64,000 bases of DNA. Source: an uncultured Clostridia bacterium (lineage in GTDB: Bacteria; Bacillota; Clostridia; TANB77; CAG-508). Below are positions 16,323-27,610 of the stretch, piece by piece. The notes below the pieces were generated by a model. The model had not been told where the DNA came from. It saw nothing but the letters and a program-made list of their open reading frames with translations, and made no database searches. The translations under genes were made by a program, and so were the position numbers. The first letter of the stretch is position 1. Each line of letters opens with the position of its first letter. The DNA lies in assembly GCA_934133175.1 (NCBI GenBank), contig CAKPAX010000002.1:1-64000 (forward strand), in the 5' to 3' direction.

Positions 16323-17050
16323 TTAACAATTTTCCAAATCTCTTAAATCCTCTACTATTTGCTCTTTTGTTAATCTATTATCTTTTAATAACTCATTAAC
16401 ATCATATCTATCATAAAATTCTTTAGCAATTCCATAATTTTTAACTTTAATATTTGTATCCCCATAAAATCTTGCTATTTTTTCTCCAAAGCCTCCATCT
16501 AAAATTCCATCTTCAAGTGTAATAACAATATCATGGTTTTCTTTAAGTTTTTCTAATAATTCTTTATCTACTCCTGTTATATATCTTGGATTAATTAATG
16601 TTGGTTGTATTTTTAATTTTTCTAAAATTTTTTTCTCAACTTCTTCTCCTAATTGATAAAAATCTCCTAATGCTATAATTGCAATTTTACTTCCATCTTT
16701 TTCTACTTTATATTTATTTAATTTGCTGTAATCTTCATCTACTACTCTATTATCTGTAATAACTCCATTGCAAGGAACTCTTATAGCTACTGGATGTTCA
16801 TTTTGTTCAATTGACCAATCCAACATTTTAAAATATTCTTCTTTTGAAGTTGGAGCTAAATAAACAATATTAGGTATATTTGAAATCATTGGAATATCAT
16901 AAATTCCTAAATGTGTTACATCATTCATTCCATAAACAGATGCTGTATTTACTATAATTGTAGCTGGATTATTGTTTATACATAAGTATAATCAAGTCCC
17001 ATAGCTTTAAATAAATCCTTTGGTTCATTTACCTTATTTATAACTTTCAT
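16323..17050 (-). pseudogene. remnant of a 1-deoxyxylulose-5-phosphate synthase/transketolase-like gene
   Basis: The left part (16323-16928) encodes an intact C-terminal transketolase half: MNDVTHLGIYD, IVYLAPTSKEEYFKML, HPVAIRVP, ALGDFYQLGEEV and TLEDGILDGGFGEKI, as in DXS-type enzymes. Immediately upstream in another frame is NNPATIIVNTASVYG, also family-like. Before that, an ATG at 17050 with a GAGGAGAAC site opens MKVINKVNEPKDLFKAMGLDYTYV-stop, which looks like fused fragments of the N-terminal region. The thiamine-diphosphate-binding half is therefore deleted, leaving about 240 codons of a roughly 600-codon gene. No CGG codon is involved. Catalytic activity is not expected. Confidence 0.75.
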
Positions 17051-17063
17051 TTTTGTTCTCCTC

Positions 17064-17444
17064 TCATTCTTCTTTAAAATCTTTTCTTTTTCCAGAAACA
17101 ATATCATTATAAATCTCAATTTTATAATTTAATCTATCTATTGTTGCTTTTATATTTTTTTGTTTTTCTAATAGTTTTTCTCTTTGCTCTTCTAATAGAT
17201 TTTTTCGTGCCATAGCAGTAGTACTTCCTTCTTCTAATAAATTCATATATTCTATTAAAATTTCTATTTCAACTCCTGCATTTCTCATACATTTTATAAA
17301 TTCTATTCTTTTACAAGATTTCTCGTCATAATTTCTAATGCCACTTTTATTTCTAGGAACATTAGAAATTAATCCTATTCTTTCATAGTATCTTAATGTA
17401 TCTGGTGTTAAATCATATTCTTTACTTACTTCTGCTATTGTCAT
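17064..17444 (-). CDS. MerR-family transcriptional regulator
   Basis: The protein (126 residues from the chosen start MTIAEVSKEYDLTPDTLRYYE at 17444, with TAGGAGGAATAAAT before it) has the winged-helix MerR domain and a C-terminal coiled coil (about residues 75-120). Cysteine-based metal-site motifs are absent: CKRIEFIKCM lies within the DNA-binding part. It is of the NmlR/AdhR-like group, which respond to electrophiles or alcohols. Its own promoter has the 19-base spacer and GTTAAC dyad typical of MerR control. The gene following it is the truncated transketolase-like remnant, so its original target operon may be damaged. Confidence 0.85.
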   Translation of the reverse strand: MTIAEVSKEYDLTPDTLRYYERIGLISNVPRNKSGIRNYDEKSCKRIEFIKCMRNAGVEIEILIEYMNLLEEGSTTAMARKNLLEEQREKLLEKQKNIKATIDRLNYKIEIYNDIVSGKRKDFKEE

Positions 17445-17493
17445 ATTTATTCCTCCTAATATTATACAATTTCTATTTAATATAACTACTAAA

Positions 17494-17524
17494 TATATAC
17501 TACTTATAGTTAACTCAAAGTCAA
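17494..17524 (-). promoter_or_regulatory. MerR-type promoter with 19-base spacer
   Basis: On the minus strand TTGACT (17524-17519) and TATATA (17499-17494) are separated by 19 bases. The spacer contains the dyad TTGAGTTAACTATAA. Over-long spacers with a central GTTAAC dyad are characteristic of promoters activated by DNA twisting through MerR proteins. Confidence 0.65.
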
Positions 17525-17601
17525 TACTTTTTTTAAATTTTTTCAAAAAAAAATTTCTATACAGAACAAACTGATAGAAATTCTTTTACTTTTATTATTT
17601 A

Positions 17602-18156
17602 TTAACATTTTACTAAACTCTCATATTCTTGTTTTGTTATTGAATATATTATTTTATCTTGCATATTTCCTACTTCTGATATTTTTCTTTGTCTTAATAC
17701 CGCTTCTTTATACATACCTACACTCTCTAGTATTCTTTTAAAAAGATAATCCACATTTGAATAGTATTCACATATTACAACATTATACCCTTTATCTTCA
17801 AATAAATCTTCTAATACTCTTTTTATTGCTTCATTTGATATCCCTTTATTAAACCATTTTTTTCCGACTGTAAAATATATCTTACATGTTTTATTTATTG
17901 CAGACACTTGATATATTCTAACAAATCCAACTGGTTCATTTGTATTTTTTAAGAATATACCATATATATACATATCTTCACCTTCTTCTCCAGATCCCAT
18001 TTTAATAATTGCTTTTGTTTCTTCTACATTTGCATGAACTTTAAAATCTGACAATTTTGCAATTTCTGATACTCCTGCCCAATTTTCATATGCCTTTTTT
18101 GCATCTGCCAATTTAAATTTTCTTAATACTAAATTATTTGTTTCTAATTCTTTCAT
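17602..18156 (-). CDS. GNAT-family N-acetyltransferase
   Basis: A RimJ/RimL-like acetyltransferase of 184 residues. The start at 18156 (MKELETNNLVLRKFKLADA) is supported by TAGGAGGAATAAAT; the 17 codons upstream are unlikely to be translated. Family features are LVLRKFKLADAKKAYENW at the N-terminus, VGFVRIYQ in the central strand, and the acetyl-CoA loop GKKWFNKGISNEAIKRVL. The substrate (ribosomal protein, antibiotic or metabolite) cannot be told from sequence. It is a single gene just upstream of merR and shares its leader sequence around the ribosome site. Confidence 0.82.
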   Translation of the reverse strand: MKELETNNLVLRKFKLADAKKAYENWAGVSEIAKLSDFKVHANVEETKAIIKMGSGEEGEDMYIYGIFLKNTNEPVGFVRIYQVSAINKTCKIYFTVGKKWFNKGISNEAIKRVLEDLFEDKGYNVVICEYYSNVDYLFKRILESVGMYKEAVLRQRKISEVGNMQDKIIYSITKQEYESLVKC

Positions 18157-18313
18157 ATTTATTCCTCCTAAGTTTATTAAAGTATGCATAGTAAATATAT
18201 TTAACACTTCTTATTACTTTTTACAATTTTATTTTACAAAAAGCATGATTTTTTATATTTTTTTGCTATTTTTTATTTTTATAAAAATTTTTTTACATAA
18301 CATAATAAATATT

Positions 18314-18354
18314 AAAATAAGGTAAAGACAATTTAATTATCATTACCTTATTTT
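18314..18354 (-). terminator. terminator of tag
   Basis: Arms AAAATAAGGTAA and TTACCTTATTTT flank a 17-base loop just after the stop codon at 18359. Confidence 0.75.
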
Positions 18355-18358
18355 TCCT

Positions 18359-18919
18359 TTAATTTTCTTTATATAAATAACATCCTTTTTGATGTGAATA
18401 AATAACTCCTATTGCTTGTAAATAAGAATATATAATTGTTGATCCAACAAACTTCATACCTCTTTTTTGCAAATCTTTAGAAATTTTATCTGATAACTCA
18501 GATGTTGTTTTATCTGATTCATATATTATTTTATTTTCTGTAAAATTCCATATATAATTAGAAAATGTTTTATATTCTTTTTGAATCAATTTAAAAATTT
18601 TACTATTATTTATTACAGCATTTATTTTTAATTTATTTCTAATTATATCTTTATTATTTATTAATTCTATGATTTTGTTTTCATTATAATTACATATTTT
18701 ATTAATATCAAAATTATCAAAAGCTTTTCTAAAAGCCTCTCTTTTGTTTAAAACACACTCCCAAGACAACCCAGCTTGAAATGATTCTAATATTAACAAT
18801 TCATACAATTTTTTATCATCATATTCTGGTTTTCCCCATTCTTTATCGTGATATTCTATATATTTATCATTTTTAGGATTACACCATTTACATCTATTTT
18901 TATTATCTTTGTATTGCAT
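18359..18919 (-). CDS. tag: DNA-3-methyladenine glycosylase I
   Basis: Tag removes 3-methyladenine from alkylated DNA in base excision repair. The 186-residue protein is the normal size. Visible motifs are the zinc-site CKWC near the start, YHDKEWGKPEYDDKKLYELLILESFQAGLSW (substrate pocket, residues about 24-54), KRGMKFVGSTIIYSYLQAIG, and the C-terminal zinc ligands HQKGC. The ribosome site is AATAGGAGAAG. It lies near mutL but on a separate transcript. Confidence 0.92.
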   Translation of the reverse strand: MQYKDNKNRCKWCNPKNDKYIEYHDKEWGKPEYDDKKLYELLILESFQAGLSWECVLNKREAFRKAFDNFDINKICNYNENKIIELINNKDIIRNKLKINAVINNSKIFKLIQKEYKTFSNYIWNFTENKIIYESDKTTSELSDKISKDLQKRGMKFVGSTIIYSYLQAIGVIYSHQKGCYLYKEN

Positions 18920-19077
18920 TGCTTCTCCTATTCTATTTTTACATTAAAATAAAATTATATTTAGTTCTAATAATATTTTTACTCCTAAAAGAAATATAAT
19001 TTTCTTTTATATATACCATATAAAAATATAGTTTATAACTTGTATCTTCATCGTCTAAAGATTAACATATAATCACC

Positions 19078-20829
19078 TTATAAAAGCTTTTTTTCTAATT
19101 CTTCTTTAGAAATTTTAATTGTAGTTGGTCTTCCATGCGGACATGTATATGGATTTTTTAACTGAAGTAATTCATCTATTAATTCATGAACTTCTCTTTC
19201 TGTAAGATCCATATTAGCTTTAACTGCTGCTTTACATGCAACTGTTGCAATAAATCTTTCTTCTATATCTTTCATTGAACTTCTTTCTTTTGTTATCATT
19301 TCATCTAATATATCTAAAAATATAGTTTTATTATCTTTTACTTTAACTTTATATTCTATATTTGGTATTCCATTTATCTTAATTGAGTTTTCTCCAAATG
19401 TTTCAATATCAAATCCATAATTTTTAAAAAGTTGTAAATTTTCCTGCACAAAATTTATTTCTTTATGCGTTAATGTTACAACCTCTGGAAACAACATCAT
19501 TTGGCTGTTATTTTGAATATGATTTTTATAGTTTTCTTTTATTTTTTCATATAATAATCTTTCGTGTGCAGCGTGTTGATCTACTAAAAATATTTCATTA
19601 TCTATTTCTATAATAATAAATGTTCTAAACAATATTCCAATAAATTTATAATCAATTTTTCTTTTATTTTCTCTAAGAATTAATTCATCTTGTTTTGTTT
19701 CTTCTATTTCAGTTTCCTCAGTAGTAATTTTTTCATTTACTTTTTCTGTTATTTTGTTTTCAAAATGATTTGTTAAAAATTTGTATTCATTATCTATATA
19801 ATCTTTTTTATTTACTTCTATTTCTTTATTTCCTAAAAAATCTTTATTTAAAATTGCTTCTTTTATTGCATGATACACAGCCCTATAAATTGTACTTTCA
19901 TCTTTAAATCTAACTTCTTTTTTAGTTGGATGTACATTTATATCATATAAATCTGCTGGCATTTCTATATTTAATATATAAAATCCAAATTTTCCTATAC
20001 CAGTTCCACCTTTAAAGGCTTGATCAGCACTATTTATTATAACTTGATTTTTTATATTTCTTTTATTTAAGAATACTATTTGATCTTTTCTAGTATCTTT
20101 TGCAATTATAGTATTTCCGATTACTCCTGTAATTTTTATATTTCCTTCTTCATAATTAACATTTATGATATTTTCTTTAATTTCTTTACCATAAATTAAA
20201 TATACAACATCTGTTAAATTGCCACTACCATTAGTATGTAAGATTGTTTTTCCTTCATTTATAAATTTAAAAGATACAGATGGATTAGCAAGTGCTGCTT
20301 TTTGTATAAAGTCTTTTATGTATCTTAATTCTGTAGAATCTTGTTTTAAAAATTTATATCTAACAGGCGTATTAAAAAATAAATCTTCTACAATAATAGT
20401 TGTTCCTGTTTTAGCTGATACTTCTTCTTTTTGAAAAATCTCTCCTGCTTCTGATAACATTTTTATTCCGGTTTGCTCATCAGCTGTTTTTGATATTATA
20501 GTTAATCTTGATATAGATGCAATACTTGCTAATGCCTCACCTCTAAATCCCATTGTATATGTTTTTTCTAAATCTTCTACATAATGAATTTTAGATGTTG
20601 CATGTCTCTCTATTGATATGTCCATATCATCACTTCTAATCCCTTTTCCATCATCAACTATTTTTATAAGAGTTTTTCCACCCTTCTTTATTTCTACTAC
20701 TATGTTTTTAGCTCCAGCATCTATAGAGTTTTCTACTAATTCCTTTACTACATTTGCTGGTCTTTCTATAACTTCACCAGCAGCTATTTGATTTATTGTT
20801 AAATCATCTAATAATACTATATTTCCCAT
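19078..20829 (-). CDS. mutL: DNA mismatch repair protein MutL
   Basis: MutL couples mismatch recognition by MutS to strand incision. Start 20829 (MGNIVLLDDLTINQIAAGEV) is chosen because the family begins there and AAGGAAAAG precedes it. GHKL ATPase motifs are ELVENSIDAGA, DDGKGI, HATSKI and GFRGEALASI. The C-terminal dimerisation/endonuclease domain has DQHAAHERLLYE, a metal-binding motif of MutL proteins with nicking activity, and CPHGRPT near the end. The linker at about residues 345-395 is Glu/Lys-rich. It is 583 residues, normal. mutS is not adjacent here, unlike in many Firmicutes. Confidence 0.95.
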   Translation of the reverse strand: MGNIVLLDDLTINQIAAGEVIERPANVVKELVENSIDAGAKNIVVEIKKGGKTLIKIVDDGKGIRSDDMDISIERHATSKIHYVEDLEKTYTMGFRGEALASIASISRLTIISKTADEQTGIKMLSEAGEIFQKEEVSAKTGTTIIVEDLFFNTPVRYKFLKQDSTELRYIKDFIQKAALANPSVSFKFINEGKTILHTNGSGNLTDVVYLIYGKEIKENIINVNYEEGNIKITGVIGNTIIAKDTRKDQIVFLNKRNIKNQVIINSADQAFKGGTGIGKFGFYILNIEMPADLYDINVHPTKKEVRFKDESTIYRAVYHAIKEAILNKDFLGNKEIEVNKKDYIDNEYKFLTNHFENKITEKVNEKITTEETEIEETKQDELILRENKRKIDYKFIGILFRTFIIIEIDNEIFLVDQHAAHERLLYEKIKENYKNHIQNNSQMMLFPEVVTLTHKEINFVQENLQLFKNYGFDIETFGENSIKINGIPNIEYKVKVKDNKTIFLDILDEMITKERSSMKDIEERFIATVACKAAVKANMDLTEREVHELIDELLQLKNPYTCPHGRPTTIKISKEELEKKLL

Positions 20830-20868
20830 AACTTTTCCTTCATTTTTTACTTCTTTTATATTATAAAT

Positions 20869-20907
20869 AAAAATCAATAAAATGTAAATTACATTTTATT
20901 GATTTTT
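20869..20907 (-). terminator. terminator of the ABC exporter operon
   Basis: Nineteen-base arms (AAAAATCAATAAAATGTAA and complement) with a one-base centre lie 7 bases after the permease stop, followed by T-rich sequence. Confidence 0.8.
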
Positions 20908-20913
20908 GTATTA

Positions 20914-23286
20914 TTATTCATTTCCTTTTAAACTTGTTACCATATCTATTTTCTTAACTTTTCTAGCTAATATTTTTGATGTTAAATATGATACAATAAA
21001 TGTTCCTATAATAGCATATATATATGATAAAATTCCTATATATGCACTAAAATCATATGTATCATTTAATGCTGCTTTAAATATATAATCTAACATAAAA
21101 TATCCTATAGGTAATCCAATAATAATTGAAATAACTGTTATCCAATTATTTTGTTTAATATAAATATTTTTAATCTTTTTGTCTTTAAATCCTAATACCT
21201 TTAATGTAGCAAATTGATATTGTTTTTCTGTAAATGATAATATTCCTAAGTTATAAATTATAACACTACCTAATAATGCTGCTACAACAATTAAAAGTAT
21301 AATCATTGTTTTCATTGTATTTAACATACTAGCAATTCCTTCTTCTAAAGCTTTAATATCTTGTATTAGGTTTACTCCATCAATTTGTTTTGTATTACTT
21401 AAATCCTCTCTTGTATATACTGTATCTGCTTTGTATGTTAATCCTAATGATTCCATATATTTTCTTGTCATTTTTACATTTTGATTTTGTGGATCTCTAT
21501 CAAATCCAACTATTTCTGTTTCATAATATTTATCTTCACCATATATATGCCAAGTAATTTTATCTCCTATTTTATATCCATTTGTTTCTGCAAGTTTTTG
21601 TGTAACATAAATTCCATCATCTTTTAAATCAATTAAATCATAATTTTTATCTGCAAATCTTATATAATCATTTGCATCTGTTACAAATATGTTGTTTGCT
21701 TCTCTTGTATCACCTTTTTTAATTTCTATTCCTAAAGTTTCTGATGTATTTTTTCCATATTGATCAATAATTTTTTGATATTGTTCATCTGTATAATCTT
21801 CATTTAAAGAAAGTTTGTATTTAAAATTATATAATTTTTTGAATTGAATATCTATAAAATTATTCATTGTATCTAACATTCCAAAAGCACATAATATAAG
21901 CATACAACATCCTGTTATTCCTGCAATTCCCATTAATGTTCTAATTTTATTTCTTACTATATCTCTTATATTCCATTTTGATGAAAAACCTAATTTTTTA
22001 AATATTCCCTTTGTTGTTAGATTTAAACTATTTCTTTTTACTTTAGGTAATTGTGTTCTTAAAGTTTCTGCTGGATTTTCTCTTAATTCACTTCTACATG
22101 TTAAATATGTAACTAGTGATACTGCAAGTACAACTAATGCTCCTATTACAAAACTACTATTAGCAACAGCTGCATGACCATTTGGTACTTGGAAATATGA
22201 CATCTCCATTTGAATAAATAAATTACCTATAAATAATGGACCTGCTATTAATCCTAAAATTGTAGCAATTAATGAAATCCAAAATCCATATCCAACATAA
22301 TGTGCTGTAATTTTTCTATTTTTAAATCCAAGAGCTTTTAATGTTCCAATTTGTACTCTTTGTTTTTTTATTACTCTTGTCATTGTTGTAATTACAGATA
22401 GCATTGCTATAAATAAGAATAATCCAGAGAAGATTCCAACATATGTTTCTCCTTCTTCAATTTCTCCTTGATATGTAGAATAAGAAACAGAATCTTTAAA
22501 ATCTGTTATTGCAAGTGCATCTTTAACATTATCTTCAATTTCATTTTTCACACTACTTTTATTTTCTTCATTATTTACATCTACCATTATATAGTTAAAT
22601 GTTAAATAATCTTTTGCATTAAAATCTTTTACTAATAAATCAAATGTTTCTTCATTTAATATATTCATTTGTGACATTACTTGTTTTTTTATGTAATGTT
22701 CTGGAAATTCATTTATAGATAAATAACAAAATCCGTAATCTATATGATTTGGAAATAATGATGATTCATCTTTTATATCATATATATGATCAGGAACTTT
22801 TATTAATCCTAAAACTTTTTCTTCAAAAGTCTCTTTATCATAAGTTAATTTGATTGTATCTCCAACTTTTATATTGTTATTTTTTGCATAAAACTCATCA
22901 AGCCATGCTCCTTTTGCATTTTTATCAAATCCAACTCCATCTGCCACATAAAATTTAGAAATATCATTACTTTCTATAAAGTTTAATTGTAATGTTCTGT
23001 CTTCATCTGCTTCCATATTTGCTACTATTGTTAATTTTCGTTCTGCATTATTTACATTATCTAAAGATTTAATTTTATCTAAATCTTCTTTAGAAAAATT
23101 TGAACCAACTACATCTAAGTCTTGAACATTGTTTTCTTTATAAAAGACATCAGCTGTTTGAACCATTCCATCCATATAAGAACGAATTCCACCATATACC
23201 ATAACTCCCATAAAGACCATTAACAATATAGTTATAAATTGTGATAGGTTTATTTTTATATCACGAAACATCTTTCTTTTTAGCAT
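20914..23286 (-). CDS. FtsX-like ABC transporter permease
   Basis: A 790-residue permease with two FtsX-type units. There is an N-terminal helix (about residues 12-32) and a large extracytoplasmic domain (about 40-270). Three helices carry the [16 protein letters not shown] coupling motif, then come a second extracytoplasmic domain and a C-terminal set of helices with [16 protein letters not shown]. This layout is typical of MacB/YknZ-like and bacitracin-efflux-type exporters, which move peptides or lipids or resist antimicrobial peptides. The start codon lies 1 base after the ATPase stop, so the two are co-translated. The divergent TetR gene probably controls the pair. The substrate is unknown. 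Confidence 0.9.
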   Translation of the reverse strand: MLKRKMFRDIKINLSQFITILLMVFMGVMVYGGIRSYMDGMVQTADVFYKENNVQDLDVVGSNFSKEDLDKIKSLDNVNNAERKLTIVANMEADEDRTLQLNFIESNDISKFYVADGVGFDKNAKGAWLDEFYAKNNNIKVGDTIKLTYDKETFEEKVLGLIKVPDHIYDIKDESSLFPNHIDYGFCYLSINEFPEHYIKKQVMSQMNILNEETFDLLVKDFNAKDYLTFNYIMVDVNNEENKSSVKNEIEDNVKDALAITDFKDSVSYSTYQGEIEEGETYVGIFSGLFLFIAMLSVITTMTRVIKKQRVQIGTLKALGFKNRKITAHYVGYGFWISLIATILGLIAGPLFIGNLFIQMEMSYFQVPNGHAAVANSSFVIGALVVLAVSLVTYLTCRSELRENPAETLRTQLPKVKRNSLNLTTKGIFKKLGFSSKWNIRDIVRNKIRTLMGIAGITGCCMLILCAFGMLDTMNNFIDIQFKKLYNFKYKLSLNEDYTDEQYQKIIDQYGKNTSETLGIEIKKGDTREANNIFVTDANDYIRFADKNYDLIDLKDDGIYVTQKLAETNGYKIGDKITWHIYGEDKYYETEIVGFDRDPQNQNVKMTRKYMESLGLTYKADTVYTREDLSNTKQIDGVNLIQDIKALEEGIASMLNTMKTMIILLIVVAALLGSVIIYNLGILSFTEKQYQFATLKVLGFKDKKIKNIYIKQNNWITVISIIIGLPIGYFMLDYIFKAALNDTYDFSAYIGILSYIYAIIGTFIVSYLTSKILARKVKKIDMVTSLKGNE

Positions 23287-23287
23287 T

Positions 23288-23998
23288 TTACCATTTCACC
23301 TCATCAATCTTTTTAGGATTTTCGTTTATTTCATTGCTTTCAATCTTTCCATTTTTTACTCTTATAACTCTATCTGCAACTTCTGCAATCAAGCTATTAT
23401 GTGTTACTATAACTACAGTATTCTTTTTATTTTCATCTTCACATTGTTTCTTTAATAATTTTAAAACTTCAACACCTGTTTTTGAATCTAATGCTCCTGT
23501 TGGTTCATCACATAACAACAATAATGGATCTTTAGCTATAGCTCTTGCAATTGAAACTCTTTGTTGTTCTCCTCCTGATAATTGATTTGGAAATTTATTA
23601 TAATGTTTTTCAAGTCCAACTTCTTTTAATATTTCTTTAGCATCTTTAGGATTTTTTACTATATCATCAATTAACTCAACATTTTCTAAAACTGTTAATG
23701 TTGGTAATATGTTATAAAATTGGAATATAAATCCTATATTTTCTGCTCTATAATCTGTAAGTTTGCTATCATTAAATTCTGATATAACTTGATCTCCTAC
23801 TTTAATTTCACCACTTGTAACTTTATCCATTCCACCTAATAAATTTAATAATGTAGATTTTCCTGCTCCTGATGGTCCAAGTATTACTACAAATTCTCCT
23901 TTGTTAATTGAAAAAGATACACCATCTAATGCATTAAAGCTTTTTTCTCCAATGGTATATGTTTTCTTTACATTTTTTAATTTTATAAGTTCTTCCAT
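23288..23998 (-). CDS. ABC transporter ATP-binding protein (LolD/MacB type)
   Basis: A 236-residue ATPase partner of the FtsX-like permease. Walker A is [12 protein letters not shown] (about residues 40-51), the signature is [14 protein letters not shown], Walker B is [13 protein letters not shown], and the switch His is in VIVTHNS. Such subunits power mechanotransmission exporters rather than classical pore transport. The first gene of the operon, it has an AAGAGGTAAA site. Confidence 0.93.
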   Translation of the reverse strand: MEELIKLKNVKKTYTIGEKSFNALDGVSFSINKGEFVVILGPSGAGKSTLLNLLGGMDKVTSGEIKVGDQVISEFNDSKLTDYRAENIGFIFQFYNILPTLTVLENVELIDDIVKNPKDAKEILKEVGLEKHYNKFPNQLSGGEQQRVSIARAIAKDPLLLLCDEPTGALDSKTGVEVLKLLKKQCEDENKKNTVVIVTHNSLIAEVADRVIRVKNGKIESNEINENPKKIDEVKW

Positions 23999-24123
23999 TA
24001 ATTTTACCTCTTTCTTTATATATTAAATATCAAATATGAATGATTATTCACATTTCTTAAATATTATACTTCTATTTAATTATGAAGTCAATAAAAATAT
24101 GAAACTTTTTTCACATTTTTATA

Positions 24124-24152
24124 TTGCTTTTTAATTTTTTACAGTGTATAAT
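24124..24152 (+). promoter_or_regulatory. promoter of the tetR-like gene
   Basis: TTGCTT (24124-24129) and TATAAT (24147-24152) with a 17-base spacer precede the GTG start at 24174. The 175-base region shared with the divergent ABC operon is the likely operator site, but I see no clear long palindrome. Confidence 0.6.
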
Positions 24153-24173
24153 AATATTTATGAGGTGATTAAA

Positions 24174-24797
24174 GTGTCAGAAACTAGAATGCCAACACAA
24201 AAAAGATCAATTGAAAAAAGAAATAGAATTATAGAAAAAGGCTTTTATCTTATGTGTGAAGAAGGATATTACAATACGAACACAACACAAATTGCAGAAT
24301 ATGCTGGTGTTTCTACTGGCATTATTTATCAATATTTTAATGACAAAAAAGATATTTTTATTGAAGGAGTAAAAAATTATTCTGATCAAATTATGTTTCC
24401 AATGTTAAATATATTAGAAACACAAAAAATTGATATAAACAATATGCAAAATGTAAAAAAATTGTTACATAATATTATAGATAAATTTATCGAAAGTCAC
24501 ACTATTTCTAAAAAAGCTCATGAAGAATTAATTGCTATGTCGCACTTAGATGCTGATGTTGCAGCAATTTTTAAAAATTCTGAAATTAATATAACAAAAA
24601 AAGTTGTATCCTTATTAGAAGAAAATAATATTATTATAGATAATGCAAATGAAAAAGTTCATATAATAATTGGTGTTGTTGATAATTTATGTCATGAAAT
24701 AGTTTATCATAAACATAGTATTATAAATTATGATATTATGGTTGATGAAGTTATTAATATAATAATTATGCTTTTACAAACAAAAACGAATCAATAG
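24174..24797 (+). CDS. TetR-family transcriptional regulator
   Basis: A 207-residue repressor. The GTG at 24174 is chosen because GAGGTGA lies 5-12 bases upstream; a longer frame from 24144 has no ribosome site. The N-terminal HTH reads TTQIAEYAGVSTGIIYQYFNDKKDIFIEGV (about residues 33-62), the classical TetR motif. The C-terminal ligand domain is not diagnostic. Divergent placement next to the exporter operon suggests it represses that operon until a drug or peptide ligand binds. Confidence 0.9.
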   Translation: MSETRMPTQKRSIEKRNRIIEKGFYLMCEEGYYNTNTTQIAEYAGVSTGIIYQYFNDKKDIFIEGVKNYSDQIMFPMLNILETQKIDINNMQNVKKLLHNIIDKFIESHTISKKAHEELIAMSHLDADVAAIFKNSEINITKKVVSLLEENNIIIDNANEKVHIIIGVVDNLCHEIVYHKHSIINYDIMVDEVINIIIMLLQTKTNQ

Positions 24798-24818
24798 AAT
24801 TTCTATAGATTCGTTTTT
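24782..24818. terminator. bidirectional terminator between tetR-like gene and mnmA
   Basis: Arms AAAAACGAATC and GATTCGTTTTT, extended inward by ATAGAA/TTCTAT, lie between convergent genes and serve both strands. The left arm overlaps the end of the tetR-like gene. Confidence 0.8.
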
Positions 24819-24821
24819 TAT

Positions 24822-25874
<1,053 letters not shown>

Positions 25875-25888
25875 ATTTTCTTCCTTTA

Positions 25889-26356
25889 CTAATGACAACA
25901 ATTAATATTTCCGCTTCCATTATTATCATTTTTATTCAATATATCTTCTAATGTATGCCATGCTAAAAGAGCACATTTAACTCTTGCTGGCATATTAGAT
26001 ATATTTCTAAATGCTATTGCATCTTCTAATTTTTTTAGTTTTTCTTCATCTTTTTCTTCTCTTTTTATCATAGCTATAAAAGTACTTATAATATCTTTAG
26101 CTTCTTTAATTGTCTTTCCTCTCAAGGTATCAATCATTATAGATGTTGATGCTTGTGAAATAGCACATCCATGTCCTAAAAAAGCCATATCTTCAATTAT
26201 ATCTCCATTTAATTTTAACTCTAATGTTATTTCATCTCCGCAATTTGGATTGTGTCCAATTTCTTCATAATCTACATCATCTAATTTTTTCTTATTATAC
26301 GAATTCATGCTATGTTCCATTATTAATTCATTATATACATCTGTTAACTCGTCCAT
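25889..26356 (-). CDS. sufU: SufU, Fe-S/sulfur-transfer scaffold
   Basis: SufU accepts persulfide sulfur from SufS in Firmicutes and passes it to the SufBCD scaffold. The three conserved cysteines are present: NPNCGDE (Cys39), GHGCAISQAS and RVKCALLAWHTL. The zinc-binding Asp in CGDE is conserved. At 155 residues it has the Gram-positive SufU length and ends with a Cys-His tail (NINCCH). It lies 12 bases after sufS. Confidence 0.94.
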   Translation of the reverse strand: MDELTDVYNELIMEHSMNSYNKKKLDDVDYEEIGHNPNCGDEITLELKLNGDIIEDMAFLGHGCAISQASTSIMIDTLRGKTIKEAKDIISTFIAMIKREEKDEEKLKKLEDAIAFRNISNMPARVKCALLAWHTLEDILNKNDNNGSGNINCCH

Positions 26357-26368
26357 ATTAACCTCTTT

Positions 26369-27583
26369 TTATTTTATAATATATTTTTTAAACATGTCAT
26401 AAGCTTTATTTAATGCTTTAACTAATCTATCTACATCTTCTTTTGTGTTGTAAAAATAGAAACTTGCTCTACATGTAGAATCAATACCTAAAAATCTAAG
26501 TAGTGGCTGTGCACAATGATTTCCAGATCTAACACATACTCCTTCTGAATCTAATATACTTGCAACATCATGTGGGTGTACTCCATTTATATTAAATGAA
26601 ATTACACTTGAATGATTTTCTTTATTAGGTGTTAAATATAGTGTTAAGAAATCTAATTTTGATAGTTCTTCTCTTGCATAAGAAAGTAAATCATTTTCTA
26701 TTTTTTGTATATTATCATATCCAAAATTATTTATATAATCAATAGCTGAGCCTAATCCTATTACTCCTTCTATATTTTGTGTTCCTGCTTCAAATTTATT
26801 TGGAAGCGGAGCAAATGTAGTATTTTGTTCATATACATACTCTATCATATCTCCACCCATTAAAAATGGAGTCATATCATTTAATATTTCTCTTTTACCA
26901 TATAACACACCTATACCTAAAGGTGCTAACATTTTGTGTCCAGAAAATACTAAAAAGTCACAATCTAAATCTTGTACATCTATTTTCATATGAGGTATAC
27001 TTTGAGATGCATCAACAATAACTATAGCACCTTTTTTATGTGCATATTTTATAATTTTTTTAATATTATTTATTGTTCCTAGGACATTAGAAACATGTGT
27101 AATTCCAACTATTTTAGTTTTATCTGTAATTTTATTTTCTATTTCTTCATCAGAAATTTCAAATTCATCATTTATATACATATAGTTTAATTTAGCATCT
27201 GTTTGCTTTGCAACCTTTTGCCAAGGAACCAAATTAGAATGATGTTCCATTATTGATATAACAATTTCATCATCTTTTTTTAGTTTGTCTAAACCATATG
27301 AGTATGCAATTAAATTTAAACTTTCTGTTGCATTTTTAGAAAAAATTATTTCTTCTCTATGTTTTGCATTTATAAAATTTGCAATTTTTGTTCTTGTATC
27401 TTCATATATAGCACTTGCTTCTGTACTTAAAGAATACGCTCCTCTATGCACATTAGCATTATAATTTTCGTAAAAATCTTCTATTGCTTTTATTACTTGT
27501 TTTGGCTTTTGAGTTGTAGCTCCACTATCTAAATAGGCTATATTTCTATTTTTTAAAATTGGAAAATCATCTCTTATATCCAT
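26369..27583 (-). CDS. sufS: cysteine desulfurase SufS
   Basis: This PLP enzyme converts cysteine to alanine and an enzyme-bound persulfide for Fe-S assembly and tRNA thiolation. The 404-residue length fits group II desulfurases. The start (MDIRDDFPILKNRNIAYLDSGATTQKP) is canonical. The PLP lysine is in FSGHKMLAPLGIGVLYG, His in MEHHSNLVPW, and the catalytic Cys in VCVRSGNHCAQPLL. It is third from last in the operon, between sufD and sufU. Confidence 0.95.
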   Translation of the reverse strand: MDIRDDFPILKNRNIAYLDSGATTQKPKQVIKAIEDFYENYNANVHRGAYSLSTEASAIYEDTRTKIANFINAKHREEIIFSKNATESLNLIAYSYGLDKLKKDDEIVISIMEHHSNLVPWQKVAKQTDAKLNYMYINDEFEISDEEIENKITDKTKIVGITHVSNVLGTINNIKKIIKYAHKKGAIVIVDASQSIPHMKIDVQDLDCDFLVFSGHKMLAPLGIGVLYGKREILNDMTPFLMGGDMIEYVYEQNTTFAPLPNKFEAGTQNIEGVIGLGSAIDYINNFGYDNIQKIENDLLSYAREELSKLDFLTLYLTPNKENHSSVISFNINGVHPHDVASILDSEGVCVRSGNHCAQPLLRFLGIDSTCRASFYFYNTKEDVDRLVKALNKAYDMFKKYIIK

Positions 27584-27610
27584 TTCTTACACTTCCCATT
27601 TTTATATTTA

